The translations under genes and the position numbers were made by a program. From positions 1,722,501 to 1,786,500 of the forward strand of contig NZ_JACJUO010000001.1 of the NCBI RefSeq assembly GCF_014397025.1: DNA of 64,000 nucleotides, read 5' to 3'. Below are positions 26,793 to 35,807 of this stretch, one piece after another (positions within the stretch are counted from its first letter, which is position 1; each line of letters starts with the position of its first letter). The notes below the pieces were generated by a model. It worked only from the letters and a program-made list of their open reading frames with translations. It did no database searches and was not told the DNA's origin. The DNA is from Ochrobactrum sp. Marseille-Q0166 (GTDB taxonomy: Bacteria > Pseudomonadota > Alphaproteobacteria > Rhizobiales > Rhizobiaceae).

Positions 26793-28208
26793 ATGACAAA
26801 TTGGCTCCCTGATCTTACCGGCAAGTCCGGCCCGCTCTATCTTCAGCTTGCTGACGCGATTGAGGATGCAATAACGACTGGCGCTCTGCCTGCGGGAGAG
26901 AAACTGCCGCCGCAACGCAATCTTGCCTTTGACCTGAAGGTGACAATTGGCACAATCGGGCGTGCTTATGCGCTGGCGCATGAACGCGGACTGGTGACGG
27001 GGGAAGTCGGGCGTGGCACTTATGTGCTTGGAAAAGCTGACCGCAAAGATGCGCCGATCGCCTATTCAAGTGATGGGATTGCTGGCACGCGCATTCAGGA
27101 TGCCCCGGCCGACAAGGGCCGCTTTGACACCACGGCCGCGCCTGATGTCGGGCAAAACGCGGTTCTTGAGCCGTTGATTGCATCAATTATCCGCAACTAC
27201 CCGCATGAGGTTGTCAATTACACACGATATTTTCCGCAACACTGGCTTGAGGCTGGTCGTCAATGGCTTAATCAGGAGAATGGTCCTGATGATGCCAGCA
27301 ATATTGTTATCACCAATGGTGCCCATGCCGGTGCAGTTGCAGCAATTACGGCTTTCACCTCGCCAGGCGACAGGATAGTCTTTGAAGAGCTGACCTACAC
27401 CCAGATAAGCAGGTCCGTTAAAATTGCCGGACGCCGGGTGGCGATTGCGGCAAGTGACGAATATGGCATGATCCCGGAAGAGTTTGAGCGGGTCTGTAAC
27501 CAGCAGCACCCAACGATGGCATTTCTCATGCCAAGTATTCACAATCCAACACTTGCGACCATGCCTTATGAGCGCCGGGTTGCAATTGCCAATATTGCGG
27601 CGCGGCACAATGTCTGGCTTATCGAAGACGACACCTACGGGGTCATGACCCGGTCCAATATCCCGAAGATTGCCGATATTGCGCCCGAACGTACATTTCT
27701 TTTAGGCAGCCTTTCGAAGGCTGTAACAGCGGGCCTTCGTTGCGGCTGGGCAGCCTGTCCGCCGCATTGCGCGCAGCGTTTACGCGTGACTCACAAGCTG
27801 ATGACAGGCGGCGTGTCGTTTCTGCTTGCTGAAACAACGGCACAGATGGTGCTTTCAGGTCAGGCAAGCGCCTTGCTGGATCGATGTTCGGCTGAAATTG
27901 AATGGCGCGAACAGTTGGCCCGTAAAATTTTTGCCGGTCATGACTTCGTATCGTCACCCCATGTCCCGATTCTCTGGCTGAAACTGCCAGAGCCATGGCA
28001 TGCCAGCACGTTTAAAGCAGCCGCATATGAAAACGGTTTGCTGATCGACGATGAAGATGAGTTTAAAGCCGGACGTATTGAGCGCAACTATCACCGCGTT
28101 CGTATCGCTTTTTCCTCGCCGACAGACCGTAGCCACATAGAAAATGGCTTTACAACGTTGCGGCAACTGCTCGAAAATGAACAAGTCGGCTATGAAGGTA
28201 GTTTTTGA
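26793..28208 (+). CDS. MocR-type PLP-dependent transcriptional regulator (GntR HTH + aminotransferase fold)
   Basis: 471 residues. The first ~75 residues are a GntR winged helix (LYLQLADAIEDAITTGALPAGEKLPPQRNLAFDL...). A linker then leads to a fold type I aminotransferase domain with the PLP-binding lysine in LLGSLSKAVTAGLRCGW and EDDTYGVM. These regulators sense PLP or amino-acid adducts. ATG 26793 has no ribosome binding site, and the likely promoter sits so close that the mRNA may be leaderless; GTG 26787 is an alternative start. The divergent DUF1127 gene and shared repeats make DUF1127 the probable target. Confidence 0.88.
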   Translation: MTNWLPDLTGKSGPLYLQLADAIEDAITTGALPAGEKLPPQRNLAFDLKVTIGTIGRAYALAHERGLVTGEVGRGTYVLGKADRKDAPIAYSSDGIAGTRIQDAPADKGRFDTTAAPDVGQNAVLEPLIASIIRNYPHEVVNYTRYFPQHWLEAGRQWLNQENGPDDASNIVITNGAHAGAVAAITAFTSPGDRIVFEELTYTQISRSVKIAGRRVAIAASDEYGMIPEEFERVCNQQHPTMAFLMPSIHNPTLATMPYERRVAIANIAARHNVWLIEDDTYGVMTRSNIPKIADIAPERTFLLGSLSKAVTAGLRCGWAACPPHCAQRLRVTHKLMTGGVSFLLAETTAQMVLSGQASALLDRCSAEIEWREQLARKIFAGHDFVSSPHVPILWLKLPEPWHASTFKAAAYENGLLIDDEDEFKAGRIERNYHRVRIAFSSPTDRSHIENGFTTLRQLLENEQVGYEGSF

Positions 28209-28260
28209 GCCGGGAAATCGGCATTTTCCTGTCGCGCTTCCAGCAGAGTTAGGTTAAAGA

Positions 28261-28330
28261 GGCCCCTTGAAACCTTAGGTGTCCGCCCTTCGGCAGAAGT
28301 TTCCGGGTACCGCAGCCTGCGACGGGGTCC
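28261..28330 (+). promoter_or_regulatory. Structured purL 5' leader, candidate cis-acting RNA
   Basis: GGCCCC (28261-28266) can pair with GGGGTCC (28324-28330, one G-T pair) and so close a multi-branch fold. Inside are GAAAC/GTTTC (28269-28273 with 28299-28303), a small CCG/CGG loop within it, and CGCA/TGCG (28311-28314 with 28318-28321). The closing stem ends 9 bases before the purL ATG, which has no ordinary ribosome binding site. I do not recognise a known riboswitch class. Confidence 0.4.
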
Positions 28331-28339
28331 CTCATCTCC

Positions 28340-30562
28340 ATGACTATTTCCAATAAGCGCGACATCACGCCGGAACTTATCTCTGCCCACGGCCTCAAGC
28401 CGGAAGAATATCAGCGTATTCTCGACCTGATCGGACGCGAACCAAGCTTCACGGAGCTCGGCATTTTCTCGGCCATGTGGAATGAACATTGTTCCTACAA
28501 GTCGTCGAAGAAGTGGCTGCGTACTCTTCCAACAACCGGTCCACGGGTTATTCAGGGGCCTGGCGAAAACGCTGGCGTTGTTGACATTGGCGATGGCGAC
28601 TGTGTCGTCTTCAAGATGGAAAGTCACAACCACCCGTCCTACATAGAGCCTTATCAAGGGGCTGCGACTGGCGTGGGTGGTATTCTGCGCGACGTGTTCA
28701 CCATGGGCGCTCGGCCGATTGCAGCGATGAATGCGCTTCGTTTCGGTGAACCTGACCATCCGAAGACCCGCCACCTTGTATCCGGTGTTGTTTCGGGCGT
28801 TGGCGGTTATGGCAATGCCTTCGGTGTCCCGACCGTGGGCGGCGAAGTGAACTTCGACAAGCGATACAATGGTAATATCCTCGTCAATGCATTTGCTGCA
28901 GGCCTTGCCAAGCATGACGGCATCTTCCTTTCGGAAGCCAAGGGCGTTGGCCTGCCGGTTGTTTATCTCGGTGCCAAGACGGGCCGTGACGGCGTTGGCG
29001 GTGCCACAATGGCATCGGCTGAATTCGACGAATCAATTGAAGAAAAACGTCCTACCGTTCAGGTCGGAGATCCATTCACCGAAAAGTGCCTGCTCGAAGC
29101 CTGCCTTGAGCTGATGGCTTCGGGTGCTGTGATCGCCATTCAGGACATGGGTGCGGCTGGTCTCACCTGTTCTGCGGTCGAAATGGGCGCGAAGGGCGAT
29201 CTCGGTATCGAACTTGTTCTCGATCATGTTCCAGTTCGTGAAGTCAACATGACCGCTTATGAAATGATGCTGTCGGAAAGCCAGGAGCGTATGCTCATGG
29301 TTCTCAAACCAGAAATGGAAGAGGAAGCACAGGCGATCTTCCGCAAGTGGGGCCTTGATTTCGCAATCGTCGGCAAGACCACTGATGATCTGCGCTTCCG
29401 CGTCATCCATCAGGGCGAAGAAGTTGCAAACCTCCCGATCAAGGAACTCGGTGACGAGGCTCCTGAATATGATCGTCCGTGGATGGAACCCGGCAAGCAC
29501 GCTCCGCTGCCAGCCAGTAACGTCCCGCAGGTCGAAAACTATTCAGATGCACTGCTCAAGCTCATCGGCTCGCCGGATGGTTCGTCACGCCGCTGGGTTT
29601 ATGAGCAGTATGATACACTCATTCAGGGCAATTCGTTGCAGCTTCCTGGTGGTGACGCTGGTGTTATCCGCGTTGAAGGCCATGCCACCAAGGCACTCGC
29701 CTTCTCGTCCGACGTAACGCCACGTTATTGCGAAGCCGATCCGTTTGAAGGCGGCAAGCAGGCCGTTGCCGAGTGCTGGCGCAACATTACCGCAACCGGT
29801 GCCGAGCCGCTCGCTTCGACTGACAACCTGAACTTTGGCAACCCTGAGAAGCCGGAAATCATGGGACAGTTGGTCAAGGCCATCGAAGGCATTGGCGAAG
29901 CCTGCCGTGCCCTCGATTTCCCGATCGTTTCGGGCAACGTATCGCTCTATAACGAGACCAATGGTCAGGCAATCCTGCCAACGCCGACCATCGCAGGCGT
30001 TGGCCTCATTCCTGACTGGTCGCAGATGGCCAAGATCGGCGGGATGCAGGATGGCGACACGCTGGTTCTGCTGGGTGGTGATGGCACGCATCTGGGCCAA
30101 TCGATCTATCTGCGTGATCTGTTCGACCGTGCTGATGGCCCTGCTCCAAGCGTTGACCTTGGGCTTGAAAAGCGTAACGGCGAATTTGTGCGTTCAGCGA
30201 TCCGCAACGGCCAGGTGACAGCCTGTCACGATCTTTCCGATGGTGGCCTTGCAGTTGCGGTTGCTGAAATGTCCATCAAGTCAGGCAAGGGTGCAATCCT
30301 TGATGCGGGCGACGGCCTGCCGCATGCAACGCTGTTTGGTGAAGATCAGGCGCGTTATGTGATTGCAGCAACGCCTGAAATGGCGAAACTCATCGCACTC
30401 AATGCAGAGGGTGCTGGCGTTCCGTTTCGTGTACTTGGCACGGTTGGCAGCGACCGCCTCAAGTTCGGGGAGAACGTTGATGTTGCAGTCAGCGACCTTA
30501 CCAATGCCTTCGAAGGCTGGTTCCCGAGCTTCATGAACGGTGAAGCGAGCGTCGATAACTGA
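28340..30562 (+). CDS. purL: Phosphoribosylformylglycinamidine synthase subunit PurL
   Basis: 740 residues; the short bacterial form that needs PurS and PurQ. It converts FGAR to FGAM with ATP. Recognisable segments are [63 protein letters not shown] and [16 protein letters not shown]. Length is as expected. The start codon lacks a clear ribosome binding site and is preceded by a structured leader. A strong terminator follows. Confidence 0.97.
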   Translation: MTISNKRDITPELISAHGLKPEEYQRILDLIGREPSFTELGIFSAMWNEHCSYKSSKKWLRTLPTTGPRVIQGPGENAGVVDIGDGDCVVFKMESHNHPSYIEPYQGAATGVGGILRDVFTMGARPIAAMNALRFGEPDHPKTRHLVSGVVSGVGGYGNAFGVPTVGGEVNFDKRYNGNILVNAFAAGLAKHDGIFLSEAKGVGLPVVYLGAKTGRDGVGGATMASAEFDESIEEKRPTVQVGDPFTEKCLLEACLELMASGAVIAIQDMGAAGLTCSAVEMGAKGDLGIELVLDHVPVREVNMTAYEMMLSESQERMLMVLKPEMEEEAQAIFRKWGLDFAIVGKTTDDLRFRVIHQGEEVANLPIKELGDEAPEYDRPWMEPGKHAPLPASNVPQVENYSDALLKLIGSPDGSSRRWVYEQYDTLIQGNSLQLPGGDAGVIRVEGHATKALAFSSDVTPRYCEADPFEGGKQAVAECWRNITATGAEPLASTDNLNFGNPEKPEIMGQLVKAIEGIGEACRALDFPIVSGNVSLYNETNGQAILPTPTIAGVGLIPDWSQMAKIGGMQDGDTLVLLGGDGTHLGQSIYLRDLFDRADGPAPSVDLGLEKRNGEFVRSAIRNGQVTACHDLSDGGLAVAVAEMSIKSGKGAILDAGDGLPHATLFGEDQARYVIAATPEMAKLIALNAEGAGVPFRVLGTVGSDRLKFGENVDVAVSDLTNAFEGWFPSFMNGEASVDN

Positions 30563-30589
30563 GCATCTGTGACGAACTGATACTAATTG

Positions 30590-30625
30590 CCGCCCGGCCG
30601 GAAACCCCGTGCCGGGCGGTTTGCT
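30590..30625 (+). terminator. Rho-independent terminator after purL
   Basis: CCGCCCGGC (30590-30598) pairs with GCCGGGCGG (30611-30619), followed by TTTGCTTG. Confidence 0.85.
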
Positions 30626-30726
30626 TGTCGGCAATTTAAGCGTTAGACAGATTGAGTTTAACGTATCACGATGATGCACTACGATTCTATAATAGTAAAA
30701 AGCCTAAAAATGGCAGGAGATTTTGC

Positions 30727-30960
30727 ATGGCTATGGACGCTCATGAGATCGAAAAACTGATACGCGAAGGTATTCCCGGCGCAAAGGTGACGATCCGCGA
30801 CCTTGCCGGAGACGGAGATCACTATGCTGCCGAAGTTGTTGCGGAAATCTTCCGCGGCAAGTCGCGCGTGCAGCAGCACCAGATGGTTTATGATGCGCTG
30901 AAGGGCAATATGGGTGGTGTACTGCACGCCCTCGCGCTGCAGACCAGTGTGCCGGAATAA
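30727..30960 (+). CDS. bolA: BolA family protein
   Basis: 77 residues. The sequence MAMDAHEIEKLIREGIPGAKVTIRDLAGDGDHYAAEVV...FRGKSRVQQHQMVYDALKGNMGG is the short BolA fold with the conserved RVQQHQ segment, whose histidine can bind a 2Fe-2S cluster shared with a CGFS glutaredoxin. The partner glutaredoxin gene follows 181 bases downstream. GCAGGAG precedes ATG 30727. Expected role: iron sensing or Fe-S trafficking. Confidence 0.93.
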   Translation: MAMDAHEIEKLIREGIPGAKVTIRDLAGDGDHYAAEVVAEIFRGKSRVQQHQMVYDALKGNMGGVLHALALQTSVPE

Positions 30961-31141
30961 TGATTGAGGGGCTCATCGTGCTACTGCGGCAAGATGCTGC
31001 CCCCAACGTGGCCGGATTTCGCGCTAATTTGACTTGCTTTCACCTTTAGAGGGTGATTACCAAAGCTCAGCTCACTATATAGGGGCAGAACCTCTCCCTA
31101 CGCGGGCCGGGATTTGAACCGGCATCCTGAAAGGAACTAAA

Positions 31142-31474
31142 ATGACCGGAATCAATGATTTCATCGACAATGAAGTGAAGACCAACGACGTTGTGCTGTT
31201 CATGAAAGGCACCCCAGGTTTCCCACAGTGCGGTTTCTCCGGTCAGGTCGTTCAGATTCTCGACTATCTCGGCGTCGATTATAAGGGTGTAAACGTTCTG
31301 GCTTCAGACGAAATTCGTCAGGGCATCAAGGATTACTCCAATTGGCCCACCATTCCTCAGCTCTATGTAAAGGGTGAGTTTGTTGGCGGATGCGACATCA
31401 TCCGCGAAATGTTCCAGTCCAGCGAATTGCAGTCACTTTTTAGCGATAAGGGTATTGCAACCAAGGCTGCCTGA
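31142..31474 (+). CDS. grxD: Grx4-family monothiol glutaredoxin
   Basis: 110 residues. The active site is [10 protein letters not shown] (Cys30) of the CGFS class, with the glutathione-binding [20 protein letters not shown]. These proteins carry 2Fe-2S clusters with glutathione and pair with BolA. AAAGGAA precedes the ATG. The 181-base spacer from bolA contains inverted repeats and a possible -10 box CTATAT near 31075, so it may have its own promoter. Confidence 0.95.
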   Translation: MTGINDFIDNEVKTNDVVLFMKGTPGFPQCGFSGQVVQILDYLGVDYKGVNVLASDEIRQGIKDYSNWPTIPQLYVKGEFVGGCDIIREMFQSSELQSLFSDKGIATKAA

Positions 31475-31512
31475 AGACTAATTAAACCCATAAGGCTTTT
31501 GCCGCTTTTGGG

Positions 31513-31538
31513 AAGGCGCTGCTATGTGGCGCCTTTTT
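31513..31538 (+). terminator. Rho-independent terminator after grxD
   Basis: AAGGCGC (31513-31519) pairs with GCGCCTT (31529-31535), followed by T residues. Confidence 0.88.
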
Positions 31539-31655
31539 ATATTGCCTATAATTAGCGCAGGAACTTGGCTCGGGCCAAAACGCTGCTTTTTCTGAGTTCT
31601 GTCTCTTGAGACGTATCTCTGCAAGCTCCACGCTTTTCTATCAAGGACTGCATTA

Positions 31656-32909
31656 ATGCCGCTTAACATCCAAAAAGCTTCGCCGGATCAACAGATGCCT
31701 GTGCGCGCACGCGGTGAATTTATTGCGCTTATTGCAGCAATTATGGCGATCAATGCACTTGCAGTGGATATCATGTTACCTGGCCTGCCACAGATCGGTG
31801 AAAGCCTCGGTTTGTTGTCAGAGAACCATGCGCAATACGTCATAACGGCGTATCTGCTTGGCTTTGGTGTTTCGCAGTTATTTTATGGTCCACTCAGCGA
31901 CCGTTTTGGTAGACGCGTGCCATTGTTCGGTGGTCTGACAATTTATATTCTAGCGGCAATTGGTGCAGCTTTTGTCAGTGATTTTACAACGCTTATCGTA
32001 TTGCGTGTATTACAAGGTCTTGGTGCAGCTGCAACGCGCGTGATTGCAGTATCTGTGGTGCGCGACCGGTTTGCGGGCCGCCAGATGGCGGAAGTTATGT
32101 CACTTGTCATGATGGTATTTATGATCTTGCCGGTAATTGCTCCGGCAACAGGCCAGTTGATCATGCTCTTTGGGGAGTGGCACCTCATCTTCCTGTCGAT
32201 GGCGATCTTGGCCGCAGCTGTTGCGCTATGGGCCTATATTCGTCTGCCTGAAACGTTGCCTGTCGATCACCGCCGTCCACTAACGCTGAAAAGCATCATT
32301 GGCGGTTTTGGGATCGTGCTGTCCAACCGTGTCGCGCTTTTCTATATGTTTGGTACATCGTTCATTCTTGGCGCGCTATTCGGCTACATCAATTCAGCGC
32401 AGCAGATTTTTGTAGATATCTATAAGCTCGGCTCGTTGTTTCCTCTAGCCTTCGCAGCAGTCGCTATGACGCTGGCGCTAGCATCATTTCTGAATTCGCG
32501 CCTAGTCGGACGCTTCGGGATGCGACGCATTTCGCAAACGATGCTGTTGGTTTATGTTGGCTTCAGCCTGCTTTGGGTTGTGTTGTCAGTATCGTTTAGC
32601 GGTCCAATCCCATTCTGGCTTCTGATGGTGATCTATATGACCATCATGTTCTCATTCAGCCTCGTTACATCAAACTTCAATGCGCTGGCTATGGAGCCGC
32701 TCGGAGAAGTGGCTGGCACGGCATCGTCGGTACTTGGCTTCGCCCAGACCGTTATCGGCGCAGCCCTTGGGGCAGCAATTGGTCAGGCATTTGATGGAAC
32801 GACGACACCGGTCGCTGCAGGGTATTGTGTACTGGGCTTTGTCGCCTTCATTTGCGTCATAATTGCTGAGCGCGGTAAGCTGTTTAAACCGCATAACAAG
32901 CGCGTTTGA
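31656..32909 (+). CDS. Bcr/CflA family multidrug efflux MFS transporter
   Basis: 417 residues with 12 predicted membrane helices. The major facilitator motif between helices 2 and 3 is GPLSDRFGRRVPLFGGL, and the family hallmark AVDIMLPGLPQIGESLGL is in helix 1. Drug:proton antiporters of this kind export bicyclomycin, chloramphenicol, florfenicol or sulfonamides; the actual substrate is not deducible. No regulator gene adjoins it. Confidence 0.9.
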   Translation: MPLNIQKASPDQQMPVRARGEFIALIAAIMAINALAVDIMLPGLPQIGESLGLLSENHAQYVITAYLLGFGVSQLFYGPLSDRFGRRVPLFGGLTIYILAAIGAAFVSDFTTLIVLRVLQGLGAAATRVIAVSVVRDRFAGRQMAEVMSLVMMVFMILPVIAPATGQLIMLFGEWHLIFLSMAILAAAVALWAYIRLPETLPVDHRRPLTLKSIIGGFGIVLSNRVALFYMFGTSFILGALFGYINSAQQIFVDIYKLGSLFPLAFAAVAMTLALASFLNSRLVGRFGMRRISQTMLLVYVGFSLLWVVLSVSFSGPIPFWLLMVIYMTIMFSFSLVTSNFNALAMEPLGEVAGTASSVLGFAQTVIGAALGAAIGQAFDGTTTPVAAGYCVLGFVAFICVIIAERGKLFKPHNKRV

Positions 32910-32920
32910 TTTGAAGCCTG

Positions 32921-32945
32921 AAAAGCCCGCAAATTGCGGGCTTTT
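32921..32945. terminator. Bidirectional rho-independent terminator
   Basis: GCCCGC (32925-32930) pairs with GCGGGC (32936-32941), flanked by AAAA and TTTT. It serves the convergent transporter and phosphatase genes. Confidence 0.9.
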
Positions 32946-32947
32946 GT

Positions 32948-33775
32948 TTATTCTGTGAAAAGAGCTGCCTTTATTGCTTTCCAGCTTTCCCTGTCAGGCG
33001 CGACCAGCAAACCGCCGCCAGTGTGCGACGGCAGATATGCAGTTTCATCCCAGCGCGCCAAATAACCGCCTGCTTCCTGATGGATAAGTGCACCAGGCAA
33101 GTGATCCCAGGGCATCAACTTATTATAGCAAGCAAAATGGGCGCCACCGGTAGCGATGATGCGATATTCGTGCGCTGCACAGCGATAACCGATCTGTGAC
33201 AAGAATTTGGTATGGTTACGCGCCAAACGTGAACGGATCGGCTCTTGCGTATATTGCCATGACACTGAACCCGTCATCTGGGAAATATCCGCTGATGCTG
33301 CAACCTTCACGGGGCTTGTCGAGCCATTCGCATAGCGAATATGCGCGCCGCCCCCTTTTGAAGCGAGAATCCAGTCCTGACCGACTGGATCATGGATAAT
33401 ACCGGCAACGGTTTCGCCTTTAACAACAACCGCCAGCATCACGCCAAACAATGGAACGCCAGACGCGAAGTTAAAGGTGCCATCGACCGGGTCGATAGTG
33501 AATGCGAAATCTGCATCACCAAGACCATTCAGCAGTGTTTCATCGTCTGAACAAGCTTCTTCACCGACAATCAATGCGTGCGGGAAGCGTTCTTTAAGGC
33601 GGTCTGTGATATAGCGCTCGGCGTTTACATCCGCCTCAGTAACGAGATCCGCCGCCGAAGTCTTCTGGCGAATATCACCCTGTCCCAATTGCCGAAACCG
33701 CGGCATGATCTCGGCATTCGCGGCTTCTGCCAAAAGGTCTGCCAGCCAATCGATCTGCTTCTCATCAAACTGCAC
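32948..33775 (-). CDS. Inositol monophosphatase family protein
   Basis: 275 residues. Lithium-sensitive phosphatase motifs are present: [26 protein letters not shown], and the C-terminal [16 protein letters not shown]. Members hydrolyse inositol-1-phosphate, histidinol phosphate or 3'-phosphoadenylates, and sequence alone does not decide. GTG 33775 is preferred, with GGAGA 6 bases upstream; ATG 33790 would add MRRLT. Either start overlaps the end of ttcA (by 11 or 26 bases), so the two genes are coupled. Confidence 0.88.
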   Translation of the reverse strand: MQFDEKQIDWLADLLAEAANAEIMPRFRQLGQGDIRQKTSAADLVTEADVNAERYITDRLKERFPHALIVGEEACSDDETLLNGLGDADFAFTIDPVDGTFNFASGVPLFGVMLAVVVKGETVAGIIHDPVGQDWILASKGGGAHIRYANGSTSPVKVAASADISQMTGSVSWQYTQEPIRSRLARNHTKFLSQIGYRCAAHEYRIIATGGAHFACYNKLMPWDHLPGALIHQEAGGYLARWDETAYLPSHTGGGLLVAPDRESWKAIKAALFTE

Positions 33776-34643
33776 TGTCAGTCTCCGCATTAGAATTGGT
33801 CATCAAGGCAGCGAAATCGAACAATTTGCGATCCAGCAGGTGACTTGGGCGCACATTGGTCATGGCACGGATCATTGTGTCCTTACGGCCCGGCATACGC
33901 TTCTCAATATCGCTCAACATCGCTTTCATCGCGTTGCGTTGCAGGCCTTCCTGGCTGCCGCAGAGATCACAAGGAATGATCGGGAACTGCATTGCATTCG
34001 CAAATTTTTCCATATCTTCTTCCGCCGCATAAGCAAGCGGGCGGAAAAGCATCAGATCCCCTTCATCATTGAGAAGTTTTGGCGGCATGGCTGCAAGACG
34101 ACCGCCATGAAACAGGTTCATGAAGAAGGTTTCGAGAATGTCTTCACGGTGATGACCGAGCACAATCGCCGAACACCCCTCTTCACGCGCGATGCGATAG
34201 AGATTGCCACGTCGCAGTCGCGAGCAAAGCGAACAATAGGTGCTGTTTTCCGGCAGCTTTTCTGTGACGATTGAATAAGTATCCTGATATTCAATGCGGT
34301 GTTTGATACCATAACGGTTCAGAAAGTCCGGCAAAATATGCTTTGGAAAATTCGGCTGTCCCTGATCGAGATTAACCGCCAGCAGCTCCACCGGCAACAG
34401 GCCACGCCATTTCAGGTCAAGCAGCAGTGCCAGCAGGCCATAAGAATCCTTGCCGCCGGAAAGGCAGACCATCCAGCGCTCACCGGGCTTAACCATAGCA
34501 AAATCATCAATGGCCTGACGAGTGAGCCGCAGCAGACGCTTGCGCAGCTTGTTGAATTCGACTGAGTCTGGAACATCACGAAAAAGCGGGTGACAACCAT
34601 CGGCACCGGAATCTTCCGCAATATTTGGATCGAAAGCGTTCAT
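33765..34643 (-). CDS. ttcA: tRNA 2-thiocytidine(32) synthetase
   Basis: 292 residues. The PP-loop [13 protein letters not shown] binds ATP, and the two CxxC pairs [10 protein letters not shown] and CDLCGSQ hold the 4Fe-4S cluster needed for sulfur transfer to cytidine 32 of tRNA. Family segments [16 protein letters not shown] and [14 protein letters not shown] are seen. ATG 34643 (or 34646) follows AGGA; an upstream open frame to 34754 is not needed. It overlaps the phosphatase gene downstream. Confidence 0.94.
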   Translation of the reverse strand: MNAFDPNIAEDSGADGCHPLFRDVPDSVEFNKLRKRLLRLTRQAIDDFAMVKPGERWMVCLSGGKDSYGLLALLLDLKWRGLLPVELLAVNLDQGQPNFPKHILPDFLNRYGIKHRIEYQDTYSIVTEKLPENSTYCSLCSRLRRGNLYRIAREEGCSAIVLGHHREDILETFFMNLFHGGRLAAMPPKLLNDEGDLMLFRPLAYAAEEDMEKFANAMQFPIIPCDLCGSQEGLQRNAMKAMLSDIEKRMPGRKDTMIRAMTNVRPSHLLDRKLFDFAALMTNSNAETDSAV

Positions 34644-34685
34644 CATGCTTCCTGCACATAAGAGAGATGGATTAACGTCTACATA

Positions 34686-34719
34686 CAGAAAAGCCGCCCT
34701 CGGGAAAACCAAGGGCGGC
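34686..34719 (-). terminator. Rho-independent terminator after rpsD
   Basis: GCCGCCCT (34693-34700) pairs with AGGGCGGC (34712-34719). On the minus strand the stem is followed by TTTTC. Confidence 0.85.
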
Positions 34720-34802
34720 CATTTATTTTCACTTTCACGCATTCCCTCACGCAAAACCGCTTCGCACTTTTGCCGGAAACGCTCTGAACCAGAGGCTCAG
34801 AA

Positions 34803-35420
34803 TTAACGCGAATAGAATTCGACGACGAGGTTTGGTTCCATCTGAACTGCATATGGAACGTCAGCAAGCGTTGGAACGCGCGAGTAGGTCGCAACCATCT
34901 TGTTGTGATCAACTTCAACGTAGTCAGGGACATCGCGTTCTGCGAGCGCAACAGCTTCGAGAACGATCACGAGCTGCTTCGACTTTTCGCGAACTTCAAC
35001 AACGTCACCAGCCTTGAGGCGGAACGACTGAATGTTGACGCGGCGGCCGTTTACGTTGACGTGACCGTGGTTGATGAACTGACGTGCAGCGAAGATCGTT
35101 GGAACGAACTTTGCGCGGTACACAACAGCATCCAGACGCGATTCGAGCAGGCCGATGAGGTTTTCACCGGTGTCGCCCTTGCGGCGAGCTGCTTCGTCAT
35201 AGGTCTTGCGGAACTGCTTTTCGGAGATATCGCCGTAGAAGCCCTTGAGCTTCTGCTTTGCGCGGAGCTGTACACCAAAGTCAGACAGCTTGCCCTTACG
35301 GCGCTGACCGTGCTGGCCTGGGCCATATTCACGACGGTTTACAGGGGACTTCGGGCGGCCCCAGATATTTTCGCCAAGACGGCGATCAATTTTGTACTTA
35401 GCGGATTCGCGCTTGCTCAT
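34803..35420 (-). CDS. rpsD: 30S ribosomal protein S4
   Basis: 205 residues of normal length. It begins [21 protein letters not shown] and contains the S4 RNA-binding domain ([36 protein letters not shown]). S4 nucleates 30S assembly and is often autoregulated. Here it is a single gene away from the main ribosomal protein operons, as is usual in alphaproteobacteria. Confidence 0.98.
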   Translation of the reverse strand: MSKRESAKYKIDRRLGENIWGRPKSPVNRREYGPGQHGQRRKGKLSDFGVQLRAKQKLKGFYGDISEKQFRKTYDEAARRKGDTGENLIGLLESRLDAVVYRAKFVPTIFAARQFINHGHVNVNGRRVNIQSFRLKAGDVVEVREKSKQLVIVLEAVALAERDVPDYVEVDHNKMVATYSRVPTLADVPYAVQMEPNLVVEFYSR

Positions 35421-35807
35421 CGCATTTCCTTTAAAAAGTTAGTGCGCCTTACGGCGCAGACAGGAAACGCGCCCTCCTCTGCCCTTGGTTTTCAAGGACT
35501 GACAGAATGAAGCGCGCAGCTGCGATCCTCATCCACGGGACACGTCAAATGAAACGCCGGAGCGTTCAGGCTCCAGCGATGGCGGCTTTTAGTCATTTGA
35601 TTGTCATCTTGTCAAGGCTGAAGCCCTGATTTTAAGTCATTTGACCGGTTTGGAGTCGATCTTAAACAGGACACGGTGGCTTTTAAAGAAAAAGCACATC
35701 CCACCGCCTTTCAGGGTCAATTGCAACATTTTGCCATCAAGCGTGAAGGAACGACATCTCATCTTTCAACATTATCCTTTTGGCGCGTGTTATCAAAAGA
35801 GGTGAAT
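35421..35807. promoter_or_regulatory. Divergent intergenic region rpsD / extensin gene
   Basis: About 387 bases without a convincing gene. It holds the rpsD promoter and leader and three copies of TCATTTGA (minus orientation at 35545-35552; plus at 35593-35600 and 35637-35644). The first bases of the leader have a small GCGCC/GGCGC repeat near 35444-35457. The frame open from 35676 is the untranslated lead-in to the extensin gene. Confidence 0.5.
35587..35615 (-). promoter_or_regulatory. Likely rpsD promoter
   Basis: On the minus strand TTGACA (35615-35610), a 17-base spacer, then CTAAAA (35592-35587). The -35 box is preceded by C, giving the CTTGACA form common in alphaproteobacteria. Confidence 0.6.

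Noticed and set aside
31101..31125. tRNA-like GCCGG-GATTTGAA-CCGGC before grxD, resembling the complement of a T-arm
   Set aside because: With the canonical 7-base loop only three of five stem pairs form. No acceptor, anticodon or D arm can be built around it, and one side runs into grxD.
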